Source of the DNA: Hofstenia miamia
Lineage: Eukaryota > Xenacoelomorpha > Acoela
Reading direction: 5' to 3'
Assembly: GCA_004352715.1 (NCBI GenBank)
Contig: SCFE01000002.1
Span: forward strand, 5,784,595-5,848,594
DNA length: 64,000 nt
Positions 49,492 through 61,332 of this stretch are shown piece by piece. A model generated the notes under the pieces. It worked only from the letters and a program-made list of their open reading frames with translations, had not been told where the DNA came from and did not search any database. Position 1 is the stretch's first letter. Every line of letters starts with the position of its first letter. Position numbers and translations under genes: made by a program.

Positions 49492-50095
49492 ATGGGATAT
49501 CTTTCTAATACCTACAGCGTTTTTTTAATAATAGTATTTATTTGCGACGTGAAATTAAGCTTTGAATCTATTGTTACTACTAGATATTTAAACTTATTAA
49601 CAGGTATAACAGATGTATTATTGAATAGTCAGAGATGCCCGTTTTTTCTAAAAGGTTGCATTATGCAAAATTAAGTTTTTTTCGTGTTAATACGCAATCT
49701 ATGCATGCCAAAATAGTTGCTCAATTTTATATAATTCGTTTCAATAACTTTTACAGCTTTATCTAAGGATTTATTTCCACAGTAAATAGATGTATCATCG
49801 GCGTATTGTGTTATTTCGAAGTCAGTAATTTCCTTCATGTCATTCACATAAATATTAAAAGCAGGGGACCCAGTATGGTTCCTTGAGGTACACCATTATT
49901 GACAGACAACCAATTTGAAAAAGTATCATTCAATTTAACTCGCTGAAGTCTATGACTTAAGTAATTAGATATAAGGTGAGCACTGTTAAGAGAAAAACCA
50001 ATATTATTTAATTTTTTTTAAATATCTCATTATTAATAGAATCGAATGCTTTTGAGAGGTCTAGACAGGCAATCGCAACAAATTTATTAGAGTCC
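49492..50095 (-). pseudogene. LINE reverse-transcriptase remnant, minus strand, block B copy
   Basis: This is the counterpart of 36793-37396 with the same motifs, frameshift and right-hand junction. Confidence 0.82.
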
Positions 50096-50929
50096 AATTA
50101 CGCCGATGACACAATAATATTTCACTCTAGTAACTCTGGAAGATTCAGTAGATATAATTGAAAAAAATTGTACATTAGCAAATTTTTATGCATCATACAA
50201 ACTAACAATTAATACTTCAAAAACACAATTTTGTATAATAAAAAGTAAAAATGCACACTACGTTTCAATAAGGAAACTATAAAACAAATTACTCATTTTA
50301 AAAATCTAGGGGTTATTTTCGACTGCAACTTAAGTTTCATAAGCAATTAGATAGCATAGTAAAAAAATGGCAGTTGCACTTACAGCAATAAGTAATTTTT
50401 TTTACTTTCTAAGTATTAATGCAAACATTCAGCTTATTCATGCCTTAGTCTTAAGTCATCTAAATTATGCTTGCATATTATATACAGAAATTGATACAAA
50501 CTATCTCTGAAAATTTGAAATACAAACAAATTTGTCAATTAATATTACAATTGGCTGCATGAAGAAAAAACTATCAGTTTACGATGAATTCAAAGGAAAC
50601 TTTTCGAAACCAATAATGACAATTTATAAAACATCTTTATGTATGTTCTACAAAATTCTTAAAAAAAATCGCTCCTTACAATTCAACAAACTTCCCAAGT
50701 TTTAGAACTCCAAATTTTTATAGTAAATGCACCTTAGTGATAAGGCAAGCAAAATCGAAGAAAAAACAAATGCAAAATTATTTTATTAATACCTCAATCT
50801 GACTTTGGAATGCATACAGAAATTAGAATTAGAAAGCCAATCTCTGAAAACCTCTAAAACTAAAATAACACAATTATTAAATCGCATAGACCTGAATCGT
50901 TCGAATATAAGTGAAGAGGTTTAAAATTT
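50096..50929 (+). pseudogene. LINE reverse-transcriptase 3' remnant, plus strand, block B copy
   Basis: This is the counterpart of 37397-38230, starting at the same truncated YADD motif. Confidence 0.78.
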
Positions 50930-51065
50930 ATTAACGCTGACTATATTAGTAAAAGAAATACCGTTATTTAAGTGTAATTAAAATTTTCTTGTAAATTCTA
51001 TATATATATATATAATGTATATATAGTAGTGTATATATATATATATATATACAGGAATAATGTAC

Positions 51066-51462
51066 CGTCGTGATGAGTGAACACGGAAGTATTGGAAGAG
51101 GGGGACAAATGACTATCATCACTTAAAGATGATTTTGCTAATTTTAGTTGTTCTTTTAATTGTTCGATTTCAACAATCTTTTGCCTATTTGCATCCTCAC
51201 GGAGCTGCTTCTCCTTCTCAATGTCATTGAGGGCTTCATTTAGTTGCATTTGCAGCAAATCATTGTCTCCCTGCAAAGATTCAATTTTAGATTTTAGGGA
51301 GCTCTCAATGTTTCGAAGTTCTTCATACTCAATCTTCATTTCATTAATTTCGAAAGATCCATGCTGATTTATGATGGCTGCGTATTCAGTTGGTGACATT
51401 TCAGACATTGGCGAGCTTTGAGTACCACTGTCTACTGATTTTGGACTGGCAGGTTTTTCCAA
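51066..51462 (-). CDS. Coiled-coil gene exon E5, block B copy, intact
   Basis: This copy is 397 nt and its translation is identical to the block A copy over the whole exon. It is intact, unlike the block C copy. Confidence 0.88.
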
Positions 51463-52103
51463 CTAAATGTGTTTGTTAACACCAGATTTATATAAATTCG
51501 TTAGGTTAAAGTTAATTCAATAGCTGAAAAACTTAAAACTAGTGCAAATGTAGAATCTTATTGACATCCTTGATGCTTCAAAAATCGCAATTTTTGAAAT
51601 CATTTATGATTTATGACTTCTTGGGGATGGGCTAAGATATTCTAAATATATAAATAACTATTTGTTAAATCATAATTTGTTGGTTTGTTTATAACATTAA
51701 TGTAACAGTTGGAAAACGTGCATAAATATATTTACAACATTTTTTTATGTCTAAAAAAGTCATTTTAGCCTGAAATTTAACACAAATGTTTTTATATTTT
51801 TTCTAAAGATACGCCTTCATCCTTTCTTAGTTGATAAATTATCTCTATATATCACTAGTTTCAATTACAAATTCATGTCGCCCCTATTTTCCAATAAATG
51901 TCAGCTTCATTGTACATGAAATCTATTTTTACCAATAGTAAAAGAACTGTCTAATCTTTTCTGTTGTCCGCTCAAGCAAATTGGCACACATAATCCATAC
52001 TCGTATTTAGTGGAACTCNAATGTGAATGTATATAGGTATACAAGCTTGTACCATTTCTTACTTATCGGGTTATGCTTACTAAATCAGAGAAATTAAAAA
52101 TAC

Positions 52104-52310
52104 CTTAAGTCGCATTTCCTCGATAACGTCATATAATGAGGTCTTTTCCTTTTCAATGAATTCATTTTGGAACTTTAGTGATTCAATCTCTTGATCACGC
52201 AACTCGAGGTCTGCATTAAGTTTCCCCTCAGTTTCTTTCAAAAGATCTTCTAATCGATCACAATCAAATTTATAGTCTTTTAGCTCCTTGTAGAGATGAT
52301 GATTGTCATC
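52104..52310 (-). CDS. Coiled-coil gene exon E4, block B copy
   Basis: This copy is 207 nt with the same frame and splice sites as block A. The intron between this exon and E5 holds about 62 bp more than in block A and contains a single N at 52019. Confidence 0.85.
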
Positions 52311-52362
52311 CTAAATGACTAGGAGTTAAGTTCAAGATAGGTCATCTGATTTAGAATTTTAC

Positions 52363-52511
52363 CTCAAGTGCATGCATCTTCTTAAGCAAGCCATCGACGG
52401 TATTTTCACAGCTCTCGTTTACGTAATCTTTAGTGATAGTGCCTTCCTCAATTAACTTCTCCAAAACTGATTGCAATCTAACTTTATCATCTTCCAAGAA
52501 TTGAATAAGTC
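52363..52511 (-). CDS. Coiled-coil gene exon E3, block B copy
   Basis: This is the same 149-nt exon and splice sites as block A; I saw no coding change by eye. It is the first E3 copy downstream of E2, across a 1,000-N gap. Confidence 0.8.
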
Positions 52512-53285
52512 CTAAGGTAGGCATATAAAACTCATGAGAACTTATAATCTTTTAGAAAGGTAGGTAGTTATAGCATTCCATGTTTATGTTCATGGGAAAA
52601 ACTTTACTTTCCATAAATATTAATGTCGTACAATGAGTGGTATTATAGTTTTCCATTTTTGGTACCAAATTATTGAAATCAATAACATCCCACTTTCATA
52701 ATTTTACAGCAATATTGCTTTAATACTGGGAAATAGGTGTTGGAGAACATCAATTGTTAACAGTATAGATCATTTTTAAGAGTTTGATTGAATTGAGGAT
52801 CGAATATAGTTTTTTAAGTTTAAGAATTTTGGTATCATAAATGCATTTTTGCTTTCAAATACTTATCCAATATTATGTTAAATACACTCAAAAATTTTTT
52901 TACCATGCCATTCTTTGTTTTGAAATCTAAAAAGTTAATAGCTTTTAGTCATACGCGGATTTAAATTAAATATTATTTTGTCTTATATGTTATATTTAAT
53001 TCAATACGAATGTCTGGATCTAAACATTTAATTGTAACTTCGAAATGTAACTTCATTGACACACTTCACTATGAGCAATAATTGATTTGAATTTCTCATT
53101 AAAATCATTCAAATCTTTGCTATAGTTCTTGATTTATATTTGCGGTATCAAATTATTTCTCAATTTTCCAAGTTCATTAAAACGTTCAACATATTTCTGT
53201 AATAATTAATTAAATTTGTAGGATAGTAAGTTCAAATTTTTATTTATATCCGTAATGCTTCATTAATCTTCATTGTGTGAAGTGA

Positions 53286-54303
53286 ATATATATATATATA
53301 TATNNNNNNNNNNNNNNNNNNNNNNNNNNNNNNNNNNNNNNNNNNNNNNNNNNNNNNNNNNNNNNNNNNNNNNNNNNNNNNNNNNNNNNNNNNNNNNNNN
53401 NNNNNNNNNNNNNNNNNNNNNNNNNNNNNNNNNNNNNNNNNNNNNNNNNNNNNNNNNNNNNNNNNNNNNNNNNNNNNNNNNNNNNNNNNNNNNNNNNNNN
53501 NNNNNNNNNNNNNNNNNNNNNNNNNNNNNNNNNNNNNNNNNNNNNNNNNNNNNNNNNNNNNNNNNNNNNNNNNNNNNNNNNNNNNNNNNNNNNNNNNNNN
53601 NNNNNNNNNNNNNNNNNNNNNNNNNNNNNNNNNNNNNNNNNNNNNNNNNNNNNNNNNNNNNNNNNNNNNNNNNNNNNNNNNNNNNNNNNNNNNNNNNNNN
53701 NNNNNNNNNNNNNNNNNNNNNNNNNNNNNNNNNNNNNNNNNNNNNNNNNNNNNNNNNNNNNNNNNNNNNNNNNNNNNNNNNNNNNNNNNNNNNNNNNNNN
53801 NNNNNNNNNNNNNNNNNNNNNNNNNNNNNNNNNNNNNNNNNNNNNNNNNNNNNNNNNNNNNNNNNNNNNNNNNNNNNNNNNNNNNNNNNNNNNNNNNNNN
53901 NNNNNNNNNNNNNNNNNNNNNNNNNNNNNNNNNNNNNNNNNNNNNNNNNNNNNNNNNNNNNNNNNNNNNNNNNNNNNNNNNNNNNNNNNNNNNNNNNNNN
54001 NNNNNNNNNNNNNNNNNNNNNNNNNNNNNNNNNNNNNNNNNNNNNNNNNNNNNNNNNNNNNNNNNNNNNNNNNNNNNNNNNNNNNNNNNNNNNNNNNNNN
54101 NNNNNNNNNNNNNNNNNNNNNNNNNNNNNNNNNNNNNNNNNNNNNNNNNNNNNNNNNNNNNNNNNNNNNNNNNNNNNNNNNNNNNNNNNNNNNNNNNNNN
54201 NNNNNNNNNNNNNNNNNNNNNNNNNNNNNNNNNNNNNNNNNNNNNNNNNNNNNNNNNNNNNNNNNNNNNNNNNNNNNNNNNNNNNNNNNNNNNNNNNNNN
54301 NNN
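53286..54303. other. (TA)n tract ending in a 1,000-N gap
   Basis: N at 53304-54303, exactly 1,000 bases. It separates block B from exon E2. Confidence 0.97.
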
Positions 54304-54477
54304 AGACAAATATATGAAATAGTAAAACCGTCAAAAATTTTGCTGTTAGAGAGGTCCTAAGTAATACTGCCGCCACTAAGAACAGCAATATCTTAAATTG
54401 ACACTGCCCAAACTAAAAATTCAGTTTATGTTGTGAATTAAAAAATCTACAAACTGAAGTTTACAAAGCGTATTTAT

Positions 54478-55254
54478 ATTTAGATTTTTTTAAATTGTCA
54501 ATAGAACTACAAAAATCTAGAATTCAATTTTTTAAATAATTAGAAGCATTAGTTTATATTAATGGTTACTATATCATTTATAATGTGTTACGTAGATAAT
54601 TCGCATCATGCTATCTGGTATGAATTATGGAAATCTTAGACTAAAAATCGTCATATACACTTGATCATTCATATATATATATATACGTATATTAAGGTTT
54701 TTTCTTATATTCATTCTAAATTTTTAGCACTCAGTCATGATGTGTTATTAAGCACCTATCAGAGCAGGACAGAAATGAGAAGGGTTCCACAACATTAAAA
54801 AATGAAATGTCATTCTATTTTGACGAAATACGAATTTTTCATTAAAACGAGTGCCATACGCATCCTTTTTTGAAAACCGCAAGGTTGGGAACAAACCGAA
54901 GTGAAAGTTCCCAGTGTCGAATGTATCATTTAACTAATTCAAAATGGCATATTGCTCCTGACAATGAAAACAAAAGCCATATTTTTGCATGAAGAAATCC
55001 GGAAATGAGTAAATACAGCAATGCAGAGTATTTTGTATTGAAATAAAAAAGATAGAATAAGAAATCGTTATTATATTTAGATTTTTTGAAATTGTCAATA
55101 GAACTACAAAAAAATGTAGAATTCAATTTTTTTTATAATTAGAAGTATTAGTTTATATTAATGTTTACTATATCATTTATAATGTGCTACATAGATAATT
55201 CGCATCAAGCTATCTGGCATGAATTATGGAAATCTTAGACTAAAAATCGCCATA
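54478..55254. repeat. 180-bp direct repeat pair
   Basis: About 54478-54655 and 55075-55254 are the same sequence with scattered mismatches and small indels, in the same orientation, 597 bp apart. No coding content is seen. Confidence 0.85.
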
Positions 55255-55379
55255 TTTTTTGATCAAATTATAATGCAATCTATGAGATGTTCACCAAAAA
55301 ACAGTTTACTTATTAATACGATATGGAAAAGTTCATCACTTTGCAATGTATTTAGGAACGATAGTACCTATATCCAACC

Positions 55380-55735
55380 CGAATTCTGACAATCCCCAAA
55401 AATTAATAAAATAGATAATCTAAGCGGGGTTAAAATATCTTCATATCAAGCTATTTTGTCCATATCAGACTATGACCTCATTAAACATGACATATATTAA
55501 AGGTATGAAAATATGTTTAGAAAAACAAACAGACAAGTGAAATTACAAAGAATCTTCATCAAAGTATACAGAAAAATGTTTGTCCCTCAAGCATGCAAGA
55601 TCCTGAACAATGAAAACTTTAAGCTGAAGATTTTGTAGCCCTGGTTTGAAATTTTCCTACATACATGTATAAAAGGGAAGCCTTATCTTATCTTATCCTA
55701 TCTTACGGAAAAGTGTTTGTCCCTCAAGCATAATA
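55380..55735 (+). mobile_element. LINE 3' end with TCTTA-type tail
   Basis: The plus strand reads KMFVPQACKILNNENFKLKI near 55572-55630, like the C-terminus of a LINE ORF2, and ends in short TTATC/TCTTA tandem repeats (about 55682-55706) of the kind seen at 3' ends of some LINEs. A fragment (GTTTGTCCCTCAAGCAT) recurs just after the tail. Confidence 0.5.
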
Positions 55736-55872
55736 TTAACAAAATTTTCGATTATTCTCATATATGTATACACAGACAGACAGTGATCACAGGTCTAACG
55801 AGAAACACTAAATTAAATTCTTGAAGTTTCCAATGGCAATTATTATACTAGTGTAGTTCTTAAGATATCTAC

Positions 55873-55999
55873 CTTCTAAGTGTTCTATGTGATCCTCTGC
55901 TTTTCGCAAATGCTCTGTAATATCGCTTTCTCGCGTTGCTGATAATGATAGCTCTTCTTTTAATTTGCTGACGTTCGTTGCTTCTTTATTTTTCTTGTT
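55873..55999 (-). CDS. Coiled-coil gene exon E2
   Basis: This exon is 127 nt, starting in phase 0 and ending one base into a codon, with acceptor TTTAG and donor GTAGAT. It encodes 42 residues that look like a coiled coil (KLKEELSLSATRESDITEHL). Its spare G completes a Gly codon with the GA that opens E3, which identifies E3 as the next exon. Confidence 0.8.
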
Positions 56000-58244
56000 C
56001 TAAATCTATTTATGTTAGTTTATGAAATATGATGTGTTCTACATATTTACATTTTCAGAATTACATTGTTGTAGTGACAGATAAATTAACTTTGTTCACC
56101 CGCATATATTTTCTATTGAAATTCTAGGCACCTCGAATGAAGCTCAATTTCATCATAAAACCTGGAACCTACGTATGCAGTATTGTTTTATGCTAGGACC
56201 CCCTATGACCTGCTGAGAAATTTCTCTGCAAATATTTAGATATCTAAGTCTAAATAACTTGATAGGGATAATTCATTAATTGTACCATTTGTGGGTAATG
56301 CTTGCCATTAAATATTATTATGTAAAATAATTGACAACGTTTAACGAGCTTTACTGTGCTTGCTAAGCAAAAAGACAGGGAAGCATGTGTAGAGAGATAA
56401 ATGTGCTGAAAATTTGGCAAGATGTGTTTCAACAATAACCAAAAAATTGCTGTTGCCTAACTGAGGTAACAGATAGTTCAGTAAATTCTTGATTCTACAT
56501 GTGAGTAACTTATAGACTATTAAGGCGCTCTAAGAGCCTGTCTCTTCAAATCTAGCTTTATTCTTAAGTAACTTTTTTCAAGTCTGAGGAACTTACACTT
56601 AAAATAGTATATCATTCCTCCAACAAAACTAAAAAACAATAAAAAATTATTGGACAAATCATATTGCTTTTCAAAATTGTATCTTCAACCTTGACGATGA
56701 TGCAATCCATTCAATAGTCACTTACTATTTAATTATTATTTCAAGTCAGTGTTTCTTATCAATAAGGGGATTTTCTGTTAAATTTGAACTTCATGTTCCA
56801 AAATTCGTAATTGTTCTATTAAAAAATCAGAGGTATCATGTATAATTAATAATAATCATTTCAATTGTCAAACACATCTTTGCCGAATTTTCTAAAGTAG
56901 AAATGCAATGCAGAGGAAAGCATGTACACAGATATATGCTGCACTTGCAACACTCGCATGCATAATCACCTTTCTAGCAGCTTTATTTTGGTAGCCTTCA
57001 AACTAAAGAAAATATACATTGCAATGTATCATTTGGCAACTAATATTGTATTAAGATCCCAACATGCATTGCATTGTTCTCAATTATATAATATAAACCT
57101 CACATCTCAAAACGTATATTTAAGTATGAAATAGTAAAAATAAAACTTATAATGCAGAGACAGATTTAGCAAGTCATTTTGGGGTGTATCATATTGTAAG
57201 ACTATGGCAGTCATTACATTAAGCTTATTTTGATGTACCTGCTCCAAATTAATATTGAAATACAAGGTCTATATAGGTGTACTATTTGGCTAAATACCCA
57301 GGAGTGAATATTAGGCTATATTTGGAAAGAGTTCTTTTACCTGAGAATATATGAAGCTTAGTGCTTCGCATAAATTTGTGAAGTTTAATATAAAAGCTAG
57401 CTACACTTTAGATTGATCAGTCAATGTCATTCTTTGGGGTTTGAGTAAGTTTGATCTTGATGCTCAAGTTTGCCCAAGATCTCGGGGAGGGACCTCAAAA
57501 TAGTATGATATCAAGAAACAAATAGATTTTTAAATATTTTCAAAGCGCTGCAAAGAAATAATCGGAATTTAGTTATCTGCATTAAATGATTTTGTTTTGT
57601 GGTACAGTTATTCCCTGTTACTTTCTACTCCGTCCTCCTCAATATTACAACTATATATTTTTAGATTAGAAGGTAATTAATTGCAGGCTTACTTCTGAAG
57701 CCCAGTGCAGAGTGGATCTATTTCTAAGTTTGTTATTTTCCTTATACTTAGTGCCTGAACAAAATTTTGTAAAGAATTTCTGTGTTTATCTTTATTTATC
57801 GCAAAGCCGTCAAAGTAGGTCTTGAGCTAACCAATAGCACTTCAATGGAAGAATTTACATAACTTCAAAATATCTGATTAGAGATGTCATATCTTTTTCT
57901 AATACGCTTCAAGGTTGGTATTTTTGTTGCAGTTAGGGTATGGGAGGCTTAAATATTCTTAACTAGATATATTAGACCTCTTCATTGTAAAAACAAGCTC
58001 CAGGACATTATATTTTTCAGGAAAACATATTTTTCTCATTTATTGAAGAAAGAAAAACTTCCAGAGCATGAGGAATGAAACATGGCATCTTTCCATTATT
58101 AGCAAATGTTAACTACTCTCATTTAATTATGATATAAATATATGGGCAGTCGAGATTTTTGCGTTTTGGCGCTTTAGTTATTTGATAAAATAGCTTTTCT
58201 ATTTTGAGTGATTTTCATGCGTACATCTATTCTAAATCAATTAC
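56000..58244. other. Intron E1-E2, no gene seen
   Basis: This is 2.2 kb of AT-rich sequence. Short open frames (for example 56922-57134) show no motif or splice support. Confidence 0.6.
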
Positions 58245-58328
58245 CTTTTTCAGTTTATACTTTTTCCAATTGTCTTTTTCTGTAGGAACATCATCTTCGC
58301 TTTGGCTAGTAGATTGCAGATATTCAAC
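58245..58328 (-). CDS. Coiled-coil gene exon E1 (most 5' exon seen)
   Basis: This exon is 84 nt (28 codons), phase 0 to phase 0, with a TTAG acceptor and a GTAATT donor. It encodes an acidic stretch followed by a basic end (DNWKKYKLKK). It lies 118 bp from a 1,000-N gap, so upstream exons may be hidden there or lie beyond the window. It joins E2 in frame. Confidence 0.7.
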
Positions 58329-58429
58329 CTAATTATTTAAAGGAGTTATTATAATATAGCATTTGTTAATATTCAGCAAATTATATTATTTTCTTTCTTC
58401 GGTGACAATAAACGTTTAGAGACTTACTA

Positions 58430-59446
58430 TATATACATATATATATNNNNNNNNNNNNNNNNNNNNNNNNNNNNNNNNNNNNNNNNNNNNNNNNNNNNNN
58501 NNNNNNNNNNNNNNNNNNNNNNNNNNNNNNNNNNNNNNNNNNNNNNNNNNNNNNNNNNNNNNNNNNNNNNNNNNNNNNNNNNNNNNNNNNNNNNNNNNNN
58601 NNNNNNNNNNNNNNNNNNNNNNNNNNNNNNNNNNNNNNNNNNNNNNNNNNNNNNNNNNNNNNNNNNNNNNNNNNNNNNNNNNNNNNNNNNNNNNNNNNNN
58701 NNNNNNNNNNNNNNNNNNNNNNNNNNNNNNNNNNNNNNNNNNNNNNNNNNNNNNNNNNNNNNNNNNNNNNNNNNNNNNNNNNNNNNNNNNNNNNNNNNNN
58801 NNNNNNNNNNNNNNNNNNNNNNNNNNNNNNNNNNNNNNNNNNNNNNNNNNNNNNNNNNNNNNNNNNNNNNNNNNNNNNNNNNNNNNNNNNNNNNNNNNNN
58901 NNNNNNNNNNNNNNNNNNNNNNNNNNNNNNNNNNNNNNNNNNNNNNNNNNNNNNNNNNNNNNNNNNNNNNNNNNNNNNNNNNNNNNNNNNNNNNNNNNNN
59001 NNNNNNNNNNNNNNNNNNNNNNNNNNNNNNNNNNNNNNNNNNNNNNNNNNNNNNNNNNNNNNNNNNNNNNNNNNNNNNNNNNNNNNNNNNNNNNNNNNNN
59101 NNNNNNNNNNNNNNNNNNNNNNNNNNNNNNNNNNNNNNNNNNNNNNNNNNNNNNNNNNNNNNNNNNNNNNNNNNNNNNNNNNNNNNNNNNNNNNNNNNNN
59201 NNNNNNNNNNNNNNNNNNNNNNNNNNNNNNNNNNNNNNNNNNNNNNNNNNNNNNNNNNNNNNNNNNNNNNNNNNNNNNNNNNNNNNNNNNNNNNNNNNNN
59301 NNNNNNNNNNNNNNNNNNNNNNNNNNNNNNNNNNNNNNNNNNNNNNNNNNNNNNNNNNNNNNNNNNNNNNNNNNNNNNNNNNNNNNNNNNNNNNNNNNNN
59401 NNNNNNNNNNNNNNNNNNNNNNNNNNNNNNNNNNNNNNNNNNNNNN
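58430..59446. other. (TA)n tract ending in a 1,000-N gap
   Basis: N at 58447-59446, exactly 1,000 bases. It separates E1 from block C. Confidence 0.97.
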
Positions 59447-59779
59447 GGAGCATATTGCCTTCTCTTCATTATCAAAAGCAAAAATTACCCTAAGGCTGGA
59501 AAAATTATAGAAATGATATTATAATCACACTAGACAACATTCGATACATTCGAACTATGGATTTCATAATAATCTTCTCTGGCGTTAACTGGCTGGGAGA
59601 ATTATATATTTCACACATAAATTTACCAGCAAAAACTTTACAATTAAAAAAACTAAGCGTCAAGATAAAAACTGATTTTTCTGTTGTACTGAAAAATGAA
59701 GGAAAGAAATTGATGACAATAAATCCTGTGCATGTCTCTAAACCACAAAATTCTTATTTCTAAAATAAAAAGTTAGATT

Positions 59780-60800
59780 TTTCAGCTAGTAGATCGCCTA
59801 ACTCAAGTTGTTTATACAAAAGAAAGCAAAGTGTAAAATTGCATAACCATTTCTCAGATTGGATTTCATTTGAAAAAGGTTTCCTACAAGGGACATTTTT
59901 GGACCCACTGCTATTTAATATTTACATCAATGACTTAAACAAGAACAATACATGTGACATTTTACAATACGCCGATGACACAATAATATTTCACTCTAGT
60001 AACTCTGGAAGATTCAGTAGATATAATTGAAAAAAATTGTACATTAGCAAATTTTTATGCATCATACAAACTAACAATTAATACTTCAAAAACACAATTT
60101 TGTATAATAAAAAGTAAAAATGCACACTACGTTTCAATAAGGAAACTATAAAACAAATTACACATTTTAAAAATCTAGGGGTTATTTTCGACTGCAACTT
60201 AAGTTTCATAAGCAATTAGATAGCATAGTAAAAAAATGGCAGTTGCACTTACAGCAATAAGTAATTTTTTTACTTTCTAAGTATTAATGCAAACATTCAG
60301 CTTATTCATGCTTTAGTCTTAAGTCATCTAAATTATGGTTGCATATTATATACAGAAATTGATACACACTATCTCAGAAAATTTGTAATACAAACAAATT
60401 TGTCAATTAATATTACAATTGGCTGCATGAAGAAAAAACTATCAGTTTACGATGAATTCAAAGGAAACTTTTCGAAACCAATAATGACAATTTATAAAAC
60501 ATCTTTATGTATGTTCTACAAAATTCTTAAAAAAAATCGCTCCTTACAATTCAACAAACTTCCCAAGTTTTAGAACTCCAAATTTTTATAGTAAATGCAC
60601 CTTAGTGATAAGGCAAGCAAAATCGAAGAAAAAACAAATGCAAAATTATTTTATTAATACCTCAATCTGACTTTGGAATGCATACAGAAATTAGAATTAG
60701 AAAGCCAATCTCTGAAAACCTCTAAAACTAAAATATCACAATTATTAAATCGCATAGACCTTAATCGTTCGAATATAAGTGAAGAGGTTTAAAATTTATT
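59780..60800 (+). pseudogene. LINE reverse-transcriptase remnant, plus strand, block C copy
   Basis: The plus strand reads GTFLDPLLFNIYINDL and DILQYADDTIIFHSSNSG in one frame (59839-60030), so here the YADD motif keeps its natural upstream partner, which A and B have lost. Downstream it matches 37400-38230 and carries the same stops. Gly of the LGPLLF motif is Asp. Confidence 0.8.
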
Positions 60801-60935
60801 AACGCTGACTATATTAGTAAAAGAAATACCGTTATTTAAGTGTAATTAAAATTTTCTTGTAAATTCTATATATATATATATAATGTATATATAGTAGTGT
60901 GTATATATATATATATATATATAGGAATAATGTAC

Positions 60936-61332
60936 CGTCGTGATGAGTGAACACGGAAGTATTGGAAGAGGGGGACAAATGACTATCATCACTTAAAGAT
61001 GATTTTGCTTATTTTAGTTGTTCTTTTAATTGTTCGATTTCAACAATCTTTTGCCTATTTGCATCCTCACGAAGCTGCTTCTCCTTCTCAATGTCATTGA
61101 GGGCTTCATTTAGTTGCATTTGCAGCAAATCATTGTCTCCCTGCAAAGATTCAATTTTAGATTTTAGGGAGCTCTCAATGTTTCGAAGTTCTTCATACTC
61201 AATCTTCATTTCATTAATTTCGAAAGATCCATGCTGATTTATGATGGCTGCGTATTCAGTTGGTGACATTTCAGACATTGGCGAGCTTTGAGTACCACTG
61301 TCTACTGATTTTGGACTGGCAGGTTTTTCCAA
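60936..61332 (-). pseudogene. Coiled-coil gene exon E5, block C copy with a nonsense codon
   Basis: The frame matches the A and B copies up to EIEQLKEQLK, then a Leu codon (TTA) has become TAA at 61009-61011 through one A-to-T change on the plus strand. The rest of the exon and its donor are still present. Another coding difference I see is synonymous (Leu CTC to CTT). The copy is therefore a recently broken duplicate, a damaged allele, or carries a base-call error. Confidence 0.75.

Larger units (their letters stand above)
42056..53303. repeat. Repeated block B
   Basis: This copy of block A ends, like A, in the same TA run followed by a 1,000-N gap. It has about 62 bp extra between E4 and E5 (about 51988-52049), including one N at 52019. 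Confidence 0.95.
5274..58328 (-). other. Multi-exon gene for a long coiled-coil protein (gene span, 5' end missing)
   Basis: The gene was reconstructed from splice signals and reading frame. Core exons, 5' to 3', are E1 58245-58328, E2 55873-55999, E3-E9 (one of blocks A or B), E10 28254-28445, E11 27070-27282, E12 25934-26190, E13 25708-25758, E14 24949-25229, E15 23920-24143, E16 18339-18557, E17 14988-15140 and E18 13912-14066. Every junction is phase-compatible when a single E3-E9 block is used. The core is 3,119 nt; with the terminal exon at 9798-9963 it is 3,285 nt, or 1,094 residues plus stop. The product is rich in E, K, L and Q with heptad-like spacing, broken by Ser/Pro linkers in E5, E6, E9 and E10. 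No enzyme motif, signal peptide or membrane segment is visible. A cytoskeletal or centrosomal scaffold role is inferred from composition only; MTCL/SOGA-like and other long coiled-coil families are possibilities I could not confirm. Confidence 0.85.
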
